The notes beneath the pieces are model-generated. The model made no database searches and was not told the DNA's origin. It worked only from the letters and a program-made list of their open reading frames with translations. DNA of 64,000 nt from Congeria kusceri (taxonomy: Eukaryota; Mollusca; Bivalvia; Myida; Dreissenidae), in the NCBI GenBank assembly GCA_027627225.1, contig CM051029.1, positions 76,235,578 to 76,299,577 on the forward strand, read 5' to 3'. Below, in pieces: positions 11,504 through 23,413 of this stretch (positions are counted from its first letter, which is position 1; each line of letters begins with the position of its first letter). The translations under genes were made by a program, and so were the position numbers.

Positions 11504-13353
11504 TTTTTTAGCTCACCTGAGCACAGCGTGCTCGTGGTGCGCTTTTGTGATCACCTTTTGTCCGTCGTGCGTCGTGCGTCAACATTATCATTCAAACAAC
11601 ATCTCCTCCTAAACCGCTGGGCATATTTTCACGAAACTTCGCAGGAATAATCATTGGGTGACCCTCTTCCAAAATTGTTCAAATCATTTCGGTCCGCTGC
11701 ATATGTAGGTCACCAGAGCTAAAAATATATTTAAAAAGTGAAAACTTTAAAAAATGTCTTCTCTTAAACTGCATAGTTGAGAACTTTCATATTTGGTATT
11801 TGGCATCCTCTAGTGGTCCTCTACAAAGATTGTTCGAATGATGCCCCTGGGGTCAAAACTTACCACGCCCCAGGGGTCACATGGTTGATAAAGACTTAAA
11901 TAGCAAAATGACTTTTGAAATCTTCTCCTCTGAACCGCAGGGCCCAGAGGTTTCATATTTGGTATGTAACATTGCAGTGTGATCCTCTACAAAGATTGTT
12001 CAAATGATGTCCCTGGGGTCAAAACTGGCCACGCCCCAGGGGTCAAATGGTTTATATAGACTTAAATAGCTAAATGACTTTAAAAATCTTCTCTGAAACC
12101 GCAAGGCCTAGAGGTTTGGTATTTGGTTGGTAACATTGTATAGTGGTCCTATACAAAGATTGTTCAAATGATGCCCCTGTGGTCAAAACTGGCACGCCCT
12201 GGGGGTCACATTCTTTATATAGACCTAAACAGCAAAATGAGTTCAAAAATCTTCTCAGAAACCGCAAGGCCCAGTGGTTTCATACTTGGTATGTGGCATC
12301 CTCTAGTGGTCCTCTACAAAGATTGTTCAAATGATGCTCGTGGGGTCAAAACTGGCCACGCCCCGGGGGTCACATTGTTTATACTGACTTAAATAGCAAA
12401 ATTACTTTTAAAATCTTCTCATCTGAAACCGCAAGGCCCAGATGTATCATATTTGGTATGTAACATTGCATAGTGTTCCTCTACAAAGATTGTTCCAATG
12501 ATGCCCCTGGGGTAAAAACTGGCAACACCCCGGTGGCCACATGGTTTATATAGACTTAAATAACTAAATGACTTTGAAAATCTTCTCAGAAACCGCAAGG
12601 CCGAGAGGTTTGGTATTTGGTTGTTAACATTATATAGGGGTCCTCTACAAAGATTGTTCAAATGATGCCCCTGGGGTCAAACTGGCCACGCCCCAGGGGT
12701 CACATTGTTTCAATAGACTTAAATAGCTAAATATCTTGTCCGAGAGGTTTGGTATTTGGTTGTTAACATTATATAGGGGTCCTCTACAAAGATTGTTCGA
12801 ATGATACCCCTGGGGTCAAAACTATCCACGCCCCGGGGTCACATGGATTATATAGACTTAAATAGCAAAATTACTGCAAAAATCGTCTCATATTTGGTAT
12901 GTAACATTGCATGGTGGTCCTCTACAAAGATTGCTCAAATGATGCCCTTGGGGTAAAAACTGGCCACGCCCCGGGGGTCACATTGTTTATATAGACTTAA
13001 ATAGCTAAATGACTTTGAAAATGTTCTTCTCTGAAACCGCAGAGGCCCAGAGGTTTGTTATTTGGTTGGTAACATTGTATAGGGGTCTTCTACAAAGATT
13101 GTTCAAATGATGCCCTGGAGTCGAAACTGGCCACGCCCCGGGGGTCACATTGTTTGTATAGACTTCACTAGCAAAATTACTTCAAGAATTTTCTCCTGTG
13201 ACACCGCATGGCCCAGTGGTTTCATATTTGGTATGCAACATTGCATACCAGACTTCTACAAAGATTGTTCAAATGATGCCCCTGGGGTCAAAACTGGGAT
13301 GCCTTAAAGACACATGAGCGACCTAGGGCCATCGTGGCCCACTTGTCTTTACT
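11504..13353 (-). mobile_element. Hairpin-ended non-coding element, copy 1 (1.85 kb)
   Basis: One end reads TTTTTTAGCTCACCTGAGCA followed by CAGCGTGCTC, which folds on itself. The other end is GGGCCATCGTGGCCC, a perfect palindromic arm, followed by ACTTGT. Between them are about ten tandem modules of roughly 165 bp, each with TACAAAGATTGTTCAAATGA, then GGGGTCAAAACTGGCCACGCC and an AAACCGCAAGGCCCAGAGG block. The same ends occur at 32635, 36231 and 39725 around partly different modules. No protein is encoded; frames in the modules are artefacts. Confidence 0.8.
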
Positions 13354-13434
13354 TTACGTCGCAAAAAGACTGTGTGCCAAATTGTAATGTCAGCAGTTTA
13401 TGGTGAAGTAAAATTTTCTGTACGAGTATGGAAG

Positions 13435-13556
13435 AACAAGTACTGTACTACTACAATTAATGTACACATGTACGTATCTCGTATGATCTGTGTGTCAACT
13501 GTACTACTACAATTAATATACACATGTACGTACCTCGTATGATCTGTGAGTCAACT
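13435..13556. repeat. Two-copy tandem duplication, about 60 bp
   Basis: The sequence CTGTACTACTACAATTAAT followed by an ACACATGTACGTA and CTCGTATGATCTGTG block occurs twice in direct succession with few differences. Confidence 0.85.
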
Positions 13557-13820
13557 GCATTGGGGCTGTTGTTTAATAGTGTCCATATACATTACCTGTA
13601 GGCAATAATGCCTAAGCATAGGTTATTGCAGTTTATCCAGTTTTTATTTGGGGTTGGGTTTGCTGGAGTTTTTAATCAGTCAGATTTCGCAGACAAACAA
13701 CAACAAATACACATTCGCCAAATGTATGTCACATCATAGTTTAAAATGACATTAACAACTCCTTAGATAATTCATGTTATGCCGTTTACTGTCACGATTA
13801 ATTAATTCGTATATATCGAT

Positions 13821-14177
13821 TTAAAGGGACAGTTTCGTAGTTTAGGGTTGGACAATAATTCTCCAAAAAGGGAATTTCAAAACAGAAATTTGTAGAATCT
13901 GCGTATCAAAACGTTTGTCTGCTATTCTGTGTTGGTTGCAAAACATAATTATTTTGATATTTGTTCTGCCTTTTTGTGCATAAAATTATTAGGGTATGTC
14001 TACCAGGTAGCAAATTCTCCTCGAAAAATAACAAATATTCGTCAAACGTTTAACTTTGCACGATCAATGTGCATTCCAAATGGTGAAATATGAACAATAA
14101 ATATATTATAGGACAAACAAAAGTCAGTTTTTGATAACTATTTCTCACAACCGAAAACTGTGAAACTGTTCCTTTAA
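13821..14177. mobile_element. MITE-like element with short inverted ends
   Basis: Left end TTAAAGGGACAGTTTCG (13821) and right end GTGAAACTGTTCCTTTAA (14160-14177) are inverted copies with about 15 matching bases. The 357-bp interior is A+T rich and non-coding. No clear target duplication was identified. Confidence 0.55.
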
Positions 14178-14995
14178 TTCCTACGACTTCATCGTATTAC
14201 CCGATGCGTTTTCGATAAAACGTTGCACTTTGTTTAACTGCAATAAAAGTAATGCCTGCTAGTAACTAACTCATAATTGAACAGTCAAGCAAATAATGGA
14301 AAATAATAAAATATAATAAAAATACGGCTCTTTACTTTAATATTGTGTTGGCGAACGCACTACATAAATAGCACGGAAAACAACTCGATGTTACTTCGTG
14401 GTGAGTTCCTAGCAGCAGTTGCTTCCCTTAGGCTACGCGACCTGATTATACTATTTAGTGTTCATGCTTTCAAAACAATTTAATTCATTTGAAGTTCAGA
14501 TTTGTATAAAATTATATAGTCGTATTGTTTTAACAGCGAATAAAAAATTAATTAAAATATTGATTGAGTAAAATAATATTTTACCAACATAAATTAATTT
14601 GGCTTATGATAATTTATTTGTATTTTATGTATTTTACGGGCAAAATTTTAGTTCAGCATAGAAAAATGCGTTTATTAAATCATTTATTTCTGTAATATTC
14701 GCTTCTTAGAATGTATCTTTTTTAAACAACATATTTTATAAACAGTTATATGATTGTTGTTTTAGCCCAGAGTCCCAGATAAGGCGCGTACACGCGTAAA
14801 TTACTCACAGAACATTTGAAAATACGCACACAACAATAGAATTGGGTGTACATTTACGCACAATGTTTTCCGATGTTCGCTCTGAAAGAAAAAAAAAGAA
14901 AATATGGACAGGCATGCCTACCTCAATGTGCAGTTGTTATTTCCAGCAATAACAGTCTTTAAATGTTCTGAATTCTCAATTGTACCATTATGTTA

Positions 14996-15010
14996 TTCAA
15001 ATGGTGTTGC

Positions 15011-15065
<55 letters not shown>

Positions 15066-15263
15066 ACTAGTAGTAGTAGTAGTATTAGTAGTAGTAGCAG
15101 TAGTAGTAGCAGTAGCAGTAGCAGTAGCAGTAACAGTAGCAGCAGCAGCAGCAGCAGTACTAGAAGTAGCAGTACTAATACTAGTAGCAGTAGCAGTAGC
15201 AGTAGTAGTAGTAGTAGTAGTAGTAGTAGCAGTAGTAGTAGTAGTAGTATAAGAAGGTAGTAG
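14996..15263. repeat. Trinucleotide tract: (TTA)n then (AGT/AGC)n
   Basis: An ATT/TTA microsatellite of about 17 units (15012-15064) runs directly into degenerate AGT/AGC triplets up to the LTR boundary at 15264. Serine-, isoleucine- or leucine-rich frames here are artefacts. The AGT/AGC tract resumes at 18081 on the far side of the retroelement. Confidence 0.95.
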
Positions 15264-15714
15264 TGTAACACTGTGGTTCTTTTATAAGTAAAATTGAAAT
15301 ATTATAGTTCCACAAGTGCTGTGGGTTCTTCGAATAAACTGCTGGAGTTAAAACAAGTCACTTGTAAGTTAATTTGTCTTTATTTAATTAGTGCTATATA
15401 TATATTCATTTAGTTTAAAGCTATGTAGAGTTGTTTAAATCTGTTTAACAACCATTTAAGGAATGGTTGTTCTTTCTCAAACTCACTCTGTCACTCTGTG
15501 ATGTTAATACCACTTCAAAACAACTTATAGACTTGGATTCAATAAAAACACGTCTTCTCTCTTCAAATCATGAAAACCTCCTGCACAAGCGGGAAGGCTC
15601 TAACCCCAAAGAGAAACAATTAAAGGAAAGAAACTGAACACAATATAGGGTTAAAAACAACTATAGAAGAACAAGGGAGATAACAATGAAATGATGAAAT
15701 TGTGACTGGTTACA
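15264..15714 (-). repeat. Solo-side 3' LTR of Ty3/gypsy element
   Basis: A 451-bp segment bounded by TGTAAC and GTTACA inverted hexamers, the TG...CA ends of an LTR. On the minus strand a purine-rich tract (AGCTGGGGGAAG, about 15717-15728) sits immediately upstream of the LTR, the normal position of the plus-strand primer. Only one LTR is visible because the element is truncated at its other end. Confidence 0.7.
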
Positions 15715-18080
15715 CACTTCCCCCAGCTCTAAAATGATGTCCTCATCATACATGTCTCGTGTCACAAATACCCATGCTAACCGTCATAGCAAGTCATGTT
15801 CTCATCTCGTCATATAGTACTATACCCAATGACATACATAATACACGTACATACTATAATACCGTACAATGCTATACAGCACAATAACTAAACATTCAGT
15901 ACTCCCAACTTTCATCAATATGCTACTCTATATAGATGACACCAACCTCTACTCAAACTATACTTCTATAACTAAACATATTAAGGAACTACTACTTACT
16001 GACTACGCTTTTACCTTTATACTTACCGTGTAACTACACATTTTGCTCTCCCCTGACTGAACTTGTGTCCCCACAATAGGATCAGTACAAATTTAAATTA
16101 CAATACAAATCATAAAACACATTTCCAACCATCAGTAATAAACTGTCTCAATATAAAAACAAGTGTTGCAATAATTATTTCAATACCACCCTCATCAATG
16201 ATATTTCCGATGCAACTTTTGCACAACAACAACACTGAAATTATACAAATACTGTACATACAACACAAACATAACTTTTCATAAAAAATATACTGAGGTA
16301 CAGGTAAATATCATATTATACTTATTCGCATAGATTAAGACAGTATAATTTCACTTGTACACACAATATCTACCGTAAAATACTACCAATTACTCTCTTT
16401 GCCATATCTGGACTCATTGTTTTTAGCATTCCACTATTCATGAATTCATTCAGAACAATGAATCTGGAATCACAAGGTAAATTTGGCAGATTAATACATG
16501 CATTCATCTGAAAATCTTTGTATCTTTCAGGTAACTTTCTCATCCTATCTGACCTTCTAGGTGCTGGTTTAGGAATATCTCTAGTATCCTGTTCTTCCAC
16601 TCTCTGCCTTAACTCACTACCTGGTTCAACTAATGAATCCTGATTACCTATGTCAACATTTTGATTTTGATCAGTCCCCAAGCTTTCTGACTCTTGATTC
16701 TCAACTGTAATATCATGTGCACTTCCACTGCTTTCTTCTTGCTCCTCCTCAACACTTTCACTATCCAATCTGTCATCCTGAATGACAGAAATATTTGTAT
16801 CACCATTCACCTTGTTATCCCCATCTGCACTTATATTCTGCTCTTCTGCATCTACACTTGGACTATCCACTGAATGTCCAACCTCCACTTCCTCAACTCG
16901 TTCCTCCGTAGCTACTACGGGTATATTTTGGGCGTCCCCAAATCTTACAACTTCCTCTGTTTCATCATCCGATTCAGTGACGTCACTCTCTACTTCTACC
17001 ACAGGCAATTTACTTTGCTCTGCATCTTTACTACTATCTGTAGACGGTACCGGTTTAATTACATTTTCAATTCCTCCACCTTCATCATCTTGGTTTCTAA
17101 CCAAGAACAAGTGATTTCTGTGCAGAGTTTTTACACAATCCGACTGATCTCCTTTTACCTTGTACACAGGTACATTTTTATTCACCTGGTCAATAACTGT
17201 ATATGTTCCTTCTTCGAACTTATCAGCAATCTTGTGTTTCCCTTTAAATGCTAGAATTCTAACCAAAACTTTGTCTCCAATTTCAATCTTTGCAGCTCTA
17301 GCTTTAATGTCATAAAATTGTTTCTGTTTACTTTTGGCTTTCTCTACATGTTTAGATACTATTTCTTTTGTCTTAATCATTCTCTCCTTCAAATCTTCAA
17401 TATATTCCGGTAGATTTCTGTTCACAGAGTCTGGATTTGCTTTTTCGAAGACAGAATCAATCAAAAGTTTTGGTTTCCGACCAAACATAAGTTCAAAGGG
17501 TGCAAATTTAGTACACTCGTGTGGTGTGCAGTTGTACGCATACACCAACGAATTAACATATTTTTTCCAATCTTGTTTCTGTGAATTTTCAAGAGTTCCC
17601 AGCATATCCAACAAAGTTCTATTAAAACGCTCAGGGCCTGCATTTCCCTGAGGATGATAGACTGAAGTGTGAGACTTTTTCATGTTTGTAAGATTACACA
17701 ATTCTTTTATAATTTCTGACTCAAAATTGGCTCCTTGGTCACTATGAAGTCTAGTAGGAATGCCATAGTTCAATATGAAATTATTGTAAAAAACGTCTGC
17801 TGTGGTTTTTGCAGTTTGGTTCTTTGCTGGTATAGCCATTGCAAATTTGGAAAAATGATCAGTGATCACAAGTATGTTTGAATATCCACCTTTACAAGGT
17901 TCTAAACTCAAGAAATCCATACAAACTAGTTCCAACGGGTAGGTCGTGTTGACACTTACCAAAGGTGCTCTAGAATTTACAGAACTTTTCCTGTGTAAAC
18001 ATCTCTCACAGTTAGATATCCAGTTGTCAACATCTTTTGACATCGCAGGCCAATAAAACCTTTCATGTAACAAATAAGTA
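15715..18080 (-). mobile_element. 5'-truncated Ty3/gypsy retrotransposon body
   Basis: The remaining element on the minus strand runs from the polypurine tract through a 3' untranslated region (15729-16369) and the integrase frame (16370-18073) to 18080, where it stops abruptly against AGT/AGC triplets. The frame continues a few codons (TYL) upstream of the first Met, so the break is within the zinc-binding domain of integrase. Gag, protease, reverse transcriptase, RNase H and the 5' LTR are all absent. Confidence 0.8.
16370..18073 (-). CDS. Ty3/gypsy integrase (partial pol, 567 codons)
   Basis: An uninterrupted frame carrying the C-terminal part of a gypsy-type polyprotein, which inserts retroelement cDNA into the genome. 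At residues 4-24 is the end of the HHCC zinc-binding domain (HERFYWP, then CERC). The catalytic core carries D53 (CMDF), D112 (HSDQG) and E148 (PERFNRT), spaced D-35-E as in retroviral-type integrases. A basic segment follows at about 230-330. The last 200 residues are an acidic, Glu/Ser-rich tail ending in a stretch with PAPRRSDRMRKLPERYKD; I see no chromodomain. The core is intact, but the protein lacks its N-terminal domains, so the first Met is not a real start. The gypsy assignment is firm by motif; the clade is not resolved. Confidence 0.88.
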   Translation of the reverse strand: MLHERFYWPAMSKDVDNWISNCERCLHRKSSVNSRAPLVSVNTTYPLELVCMDFLSLEPCKGGYSNILVITDHFSKFAMAIPAKNQTAKTTADVFYNNFILNYGIPTRLHSDQGANFESEIIKELCNLTNMKKSHTSVYHPQGNAGPERFNRTLLDMLGTLENSQKQDWKKYVNSLVYAYNCTPHECTKFAPFELMFGRKPKLLIDSVFEKANPDSVNRNLPEYIEDLKERMIKTKEIVSKHVEKAKSKQKQFYDIKARAAKIEIGDKVLVRILAFKGKHKIADKFEEGTYTVIDQVNKNVPVYKVKGDQSDCVKTLHRNHLFLVRNQDDEGGGIENVIKPVPSTDSSKDAEQSKLPVVEVESDVTESDDETEEVVRFGDAQNIPVVATEERVEEVEVGHSVDSPSVDAEEQNISADGDNKVNGDTNISVIQDDRLDSESVEEEQEESSGSAHDITVENQESESLGTDQNQNVDIGNQDSLVEPGSELRQRVEEQDTRDIPKPAPRRSDRMRKLPERYKDFQMNACINLPNLPCDSRFIVLNEFMNSGMLKTMSPDMAKRVIGSILR

Positions 18081-18175
18081 GTAGCAGTAGTAGTACCAGT
18101 AGCAGTAGTAGTAGCAGCAGCAGTTGCTGCAGCAGAAGCAGCAGCAGCAACAGAGTAGTAATAGTAGTATCGTAA
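18081..18175. repeat. AGT/AGC trinucleotide tract, right flank of retroelement
   Basis: Same degenerate AGT/AGC triplets and strand orientation as the tract ending at 15263, so the retroelement fragment sits inside what was probably one tract. Confidence 0.85.
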
Positions 18176-18229
18176 TGTATCATTGGATGCAAATTTAACC
18201 CCGCTAATCCTTCATAGAGTGTACATTTA

Positions 18230-18244
18230 CCCCCCCCCCCCCCC
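18230..18244. repeat. Poly-C tract of 15
   Basis: Uninterrupted run of 15 C between GTACATTTA and AATTCTAGAG. GTGTACATTTA motifs recur at about 18219, 18256 and 18290, and also near 14848. Confidence 0.9.
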
Positions 18245-19129
18245 AATTCTAGAGAGTGTACATTTATCCCAAATTTGCAGAGGTAAGCGTACATTTACAC
18301 AAAGTCCAAAAGCTTAGATTGTGAATACGAAAACGAATTGAAATAACATTACTATTGAAAATATTTAAAAACTGAGAATTGCTAAAAATCTGTGCATGCT
18401 ATTTTAGATAATTGGTCTATCATACGTTCGACGTGTTAATTATTGTGATATTCAATAGTTGTAATAACTGTTTGTTTTCCATTTTTATGCTATTTCAAGC
18501 TGTTCATGGTAACTATTGCTTTACGTTCAGTAAAATAGTAACGTGTTACGTATGGATGTTTACTAAAGGAAATCCAGCACTGAACAATTTAACGTGACAA
18601 AAACACGTCACCGGTTAATGTGTATTATTTATGTATACGTTACTGATGACTAACTTCAGATTAAAGACAGCGAATCCGCACAAGAACATGAACATTTTCA
18701 ACAATTGACATTGATGTAGATGATTTACAAAAACAAACATGCTTTTTTTTTTTATTAAGAAAAATTGTTAAAATATTTCGTTTACGGAATACTATACGAA
18801 CGAAAAAAAAATATGTTTAGGAAATGCTTCATTACGTTCACAGAAAGTTGTATGTTATCTTGTATGGTCAATGCATATTCAGTGGCTTTAATTTCACGTT
18901 GACATTTTAGCTGTGTTATACTTTGCATGTTTTAGTATTTCTATCAATATGAACGTTATGTTTTAGTTTATTTTAAACAGGTGAAATACAAATTATTTTA
19001 AACAGGTGAAATACAAATTAAATGAAACAGTACAAATACAAAGGAGCTGTCAACAGCACAACTAAACCAGCAACATATTTTACCGCATCATTCAATATGT
19101 TGCTAGAACCACAACATCAATAACAGCAA

Positions 19130-19388
19130 CGGCTACTTCTACTACTACGAACAATCTATTACTATTAAAATGTCTACTAACATTACTACTGCTTCCATTC
19201 GACCTTTGCTGCTGTTGCTGCTGCGCTACTACTTCTGCCGCTAGTGCATATACTGCTGCTGCGGCTACTTCTGCTGCTGTTGATACTACTACAACTGCTG
19301 CTGCAACTGCCGATGAAGCTGCTTCAGTTATTTCTTCTGCAGATGCAACTACTGTTGCTTATAAAAAAATCAATGAATAAATAAGTCA

Positions 19389-19425
<37 letters not shown>
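19130..19425. repeat. Trinucleotide tract: (ACT/GCT)n then (AAT)n
   Basis: Degenerate ACT/GCT triplets up to about 19365, then a clean AAT run at 19388-19425. This order and composition is the reverse complement of the tract at 15012-15263. Confidence 0.9.
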
Positions 19426-19749
19426 GTACTTACAATAATAATTATTATAGTAACAATAATAATATAATACTAGGGTTGGCTAAACAAGGAGCGAGTAGTT
19501 GCTGTGAGGGTGTGGGGAGACTTGGGAGAGAGGTGTGGTTAGTGTTGTGTAGGGTAGTGTAGGGTAGACGGTGCCTCTGGTCTGGCTAGCCTTGTATGCC
19601 GAGAAAAAAAGTTTAAACGGTTAAAATCAATAGGACGTTAATATGTCACATGCAAATGAAAAAAATCGATTAAAAAAACAACATAAAACTAAAATTCCTC
19701 AAATAATACATATATTATATTAATCAAATAAAAAGATACGTATTTGTTA

Positions 19750-20240
19750 TATGCAGCAGCTGCTGCTTTCTGTTGCTGCTTCTACCTATGCAACTACTGC
19801 AGCTAGAATTACTACTGAAACTACTTATGCTTCTACTGCTGTAGCTGCTACTTCTACTTATATTGCTGCTGCTACTACTGCTGCTGCTACAGTGCAAACT
19901 GTTACCATTGCTACATGGCTGCTTGATGCTACATCTGCTGATGCTGCTATTGCATCTACTGCTGGAGTTGCTGCTGCTACTACTACTGCTGCTCATACTG
20001 CTGCAGCTACTTCTGCTACTGTTTCTGATACATCTGCATCAGCTTTTAATGCTACAGTTACTGCTGCTACTACTATTGTTGCTGCTACTGCTGCTGCTCC
20101 TAATGATGCAGAGATGTTGCTTTTGCTACTGCTCCAATTCTGCTACTTACAACGCTCCGACGTCTACTTCCACTACTATTACTTCTATTATTAACATTAA
20201 CACCAACTACTACCACTGCTGCTGTTGTTGATGCTGGTTC
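19750..20240. repeat. Degenerate (GCT/ACT)n tract, about 490 bp
   Basis: Long run of GCT, ACT, GTT and TCT triplets. The plus-strand frames read as Ala/Thr- or Leu-rich low-complexity peptides with no domain and no splice context, so I treat them as non-coding. Confidence 0.9.
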
Positions 20241-21399
20241 TAAATCTGCTTTTTGGTGTACTTTTCTAAGCAGAATTTCGGACAGTTATCGACATTAATC
20301 GATTTCGTTATTACTTTTATCGCTGCATTAGACGATTTTTATAGATTTGATCGTTCCTTTTATATGTTAACCCAAACTGTTTTTATCTCCGCCAATGTGG
20401 TTATTTTGTTACTGGCATTTGTTTGTTTATCTGTCTATATATTAATTAGCAACTTCTAAATATCTTAATTTTAGTTACTTTTTATGTGGGCAATAATTGC
20501 CAGGATAAAAGAGGTGCGGGACTTACCGTAAAAGAAAAATATTTAGCATCTTTATCATGATGAATTAACATGGTTAGCATTGAAATTTGTTTACTTAATT
20601 GTAAAAATAATTTATTCTTCAATGTTTTGTAGCCTCAACACCTGTTCATGGATGTTATGCATTCTAGTCCGCGCATGGGCATAATATGCGACTGACGGAA
20701 TGTAATAATTGCATTTAAATTTACATGGCTTCTTTACTTACTATTGATTTGAAACTTCACACGTCTTCAGGGTTATTATGTGAGGCCTCTGATCAAAGCT
20801 CCTCACTCTTGACTCGCAATTTAGCAGATTTTTGCCCCTTTTTTCACATAGAAATTCAGGTTTAATGTGTGCGTGAAAGTTTTTGTGTATCAACTTCATA
20901 TCTCTATATCTACTACAGATATTCAATTAAAACTTCACACATGTCTTCGGGGTCATTATGTGAGGTCACTGACCATGGCCCGTAACTCTGACAAAGCGGT
21001 ATGAATAGTCAAGCGTACTATCCTGAGACAGCTTTTGTTTTGTTTTTGAATATTTTTGTCTGAGCGATTCTATAAATTAAGTGTTGCTACTCGTAAAAAC
21101 ATAATTAACAAAATAATTAAATTATCATGTTTCAATATTCGCCTATATGCCCATTGGAAATATGTTACTGCATGAGGTCCCTCTTTCCGTCTTGCAGCCC
21201 TCAGATCACAGAATTTTGGCGTCATTTGTTAATAACGCATGAATTTTTAAATAATATATTTATATTTTCATCAATATGTTTCTTTTAATTAGCCATTTTT
21301 GATGTATCAGTTGCTATAGCTATAGCATTGTAAAGAAAATAAAAATGACAGTAAATCTAATTTAAAGTTTCACTTTACCAATAAAACAATTGATTCTGT
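20241..21399. other. Non-coding stretch with small direct duplications
   Basis: AAACTTCACAC(A)TGTCTTC, GGGTTATTATGTGAGG and related blocks occur twice (20752-20790 and 20930-20970), probably from a dispersed element. No gene recognised. Confidence 0.4.
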
Positions 21400-21900
21400 A
21401 AGCGGGGTCCCCTTCAGTTTGTGCAGACAATAACTTGAGAAATATTGTGCAATCATTATGGAACTTTAAGGAAGTGCTAGTAGCTATAAAAAAGGAAGGT
21501 CAAGTTCGATTTTCGGCTAAGTTTTTCTTAACATTTTTTTTTAGTTATGCCCCTTTTTAAAAAAAAAGTTCAAATAAGGCTTGTGCAGACAATAACTTGA
21601 GAAGTTTTTGTGCAATTGTTAATTATGAAACTTTCGGAAAGTGTTAGTAGCCATAAAAGGAATGTTAAGTTCGATTTTTGGCATAATTGCTCTTTTCGTA
21701 CTTGAGTTATGCCCCCTTTAAAAAAAGTCAATAAAGGCTTGTGCAGACAATAACTTGAGAAGTTTTTGTGCAATCATTATGAAACTTTAGCAAAGTGTTA
21801 GTAGGCATAAAAGGAAGATTAAGTTCATTTACGGCATAATTGCTTATTGTACTTGAGTTATGCCCCGTCAGGCGACACATCCGACTCGCTGAGTTCTAGT
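21400..21900 (-). mobile_element. Tandem-module non-coding element
   Basis: Three modules of roughly 150 bp, each with TGTGCAGACAATAACTTGAG, a TGCAATCATTATGAAACTTT block and CTTGAGTTATGCCCC. The right end is CACATCCGACTCGCTGAGTT followed by CTAGTT, which on the minus strand looks like an element start. Non-coding. Confidence 0.65.
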
Positions 21901-22261
21901 TATTGAAAGTGTTGACTTCAGGGGGAATTTCTGAACTGTTTTTTTGGGGTGGGTGGGGAAATGACACTGTTTATGCTGGGGAAGCAGCCTTATTTTGGCG
22001 GGAAAATGACATATCAAGAGCCGCACTGCATTAATATTTGATGAACATTGATGTCTTAATACATTTCTACACATACTGTCAAAGGCGAATAGGATGTAAG
22101 GTGAACAGCACACGGCGATCGGACCTCATCAACATTTACATTGTGAACACTATAGAGCACATTTATTGCCCAATCTTCATGCAATTTGCCTAGACCATTT
22201 GTTTCAAAAATATCTTGCACGAGTCTGATGCATACTGGGTCATGAAGTGTCAGAAACTTGA

Positions 22262-22440
22262 TCACTACGGCTGTTTTTTTTGTTTTGCGCTATCAACATG
22301 AAATTTGCTCAGAACATGTGTTCTTATGATATTCAAAACTGGATCTAGTGGGGTCAAAACTAGATCACCAGGGTAAATTAAAGAAAAAGCTTTTGAACTC
22401 TCTGGAGGCCACAATAGTGGCCTGATATCCATGGAACTTG
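22262..22440 (-). mobile_element. Fragment of hairpin-ended element, copy 5
   Basis: On the minus strand it begins with the GGCCACTATTGTGGCC palindrome and continues into modules shared with 39725-41307 (AAAGCTTTTTCTTTAATTT, GATCTAGTTTTGACCCCAC, TTCTGAGCAAATTTCATG). Only about one module is left. Confidence 0.65.
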
Positions 22441-22701
22441 TGAAACCCCTCAGGTGATGTACTATTCTACTGGTCAGTGCAACTTTTAATGGAAACGCAG
22501 ATGTGATATGTTAATTTATGAACTTGGCAAATAATGGGAATTTATAAACAATAACTCTTAAACCCTTAAACACTTACACAAAGTACATCATTCCTTTAGT
22601 CCTAAATAATTAGATATTTAGTTGATTCTGATCTCATTTTTGTACGGAGTGACAGAATCTACACCATTTCTAAACAGTTTAAAACCAACTATAAATAATT
22701 A

Positions 22702-23413
22702 TGCCCCCCATCCAAGATGGCAGGGTATATTGATTTGCTAATTTTGGTCGGTCTGTTGGTCGGTCGGTCTGTCGGTAGACCACTTTAGTTTCCGCTCTCT
22801 AACTTGAACAGTTTTCATCTAATCTTCACTAAACTTCATGAAATGTTTGTGGGCATAATATCTAGGTCAAGTTCGATAATTAGCCAAATCGCCATAGGAA
22901 TTGTGGAGTTATTGCCCTTGAATTATCTGAAATTGGCTTTTTTAGTGGATTCTGATCTTTAAGTTCAACAGTTTTCATCCGATCTTCACCAAACTTCAGG
23001 AAAATGTTTGTTTGAATAATATAACGGTCAAGCTTGATAAGCAGTCAAATCGGCCCAGGAATTGTGGAGTTATCGTCCATGCATTATCTGAAATTGGCCT
23101 TTTTAGGGGTCTCCACTCTCTTAGTCCAACAATGTTCATACAATCTTCACCAAACTGCATGAACATGTTTGTGGGCTAAGTTTAATAATCAGCCGAATTG
23201 CCCCTGGAATTATGGAGTAATGGCCTGTAAATTATCTAAAATTGCCTTTTTTTTTAGCCATTTCATTCTTACAATGTTTAGCTGTTTAGTTCAATGATCA
23301 ACCAAATCGTCCCAGTGTCTGTGGAGTTATAGCCCTTGAATATCTAAAATTAGGCTTTTTTGAGCTATTTTACGCTAGAGGGGGCATAAATGTTTTACAA
23401 ACAGCTCTTGTTT
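22702..23413 (-). mobile_element. Tandem-module element with AACAAGAGCTGT end
   Basis: The right end (minus-strand start) is AAACAAGAGCTGTTTGTAAA, and the other end reads CATCCAAGATGGCAGGG. About four modules of roughly 150 bp share GAATTGTGGAGTTATTGCCC, a TTATCTGAAATTGGC block and TCTTCACCAAACTTCA. Non-coding. Its start resembles that of the element at 45672. Confidence 0.7.

Noticed and set aside
12070..13307. Overlapping 63-80-codon frames on both strands
   Set aside because: Artefacts of the ~165-bp modules of the hairpin-ended element.
14904..15271. Ser/Ile-rich and Leu-rich open frames
   Set aside because: Direct translation of the TTA and AGT/AGC triplet tracts, open on both strands with no domain.
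19724..20231. Ala/Thr, Leu and Ser-rich frames of 90-147 codons
   Set aside because: Low-complexity GCT/ACT triplets; all frames without stop codons are expected to be open.
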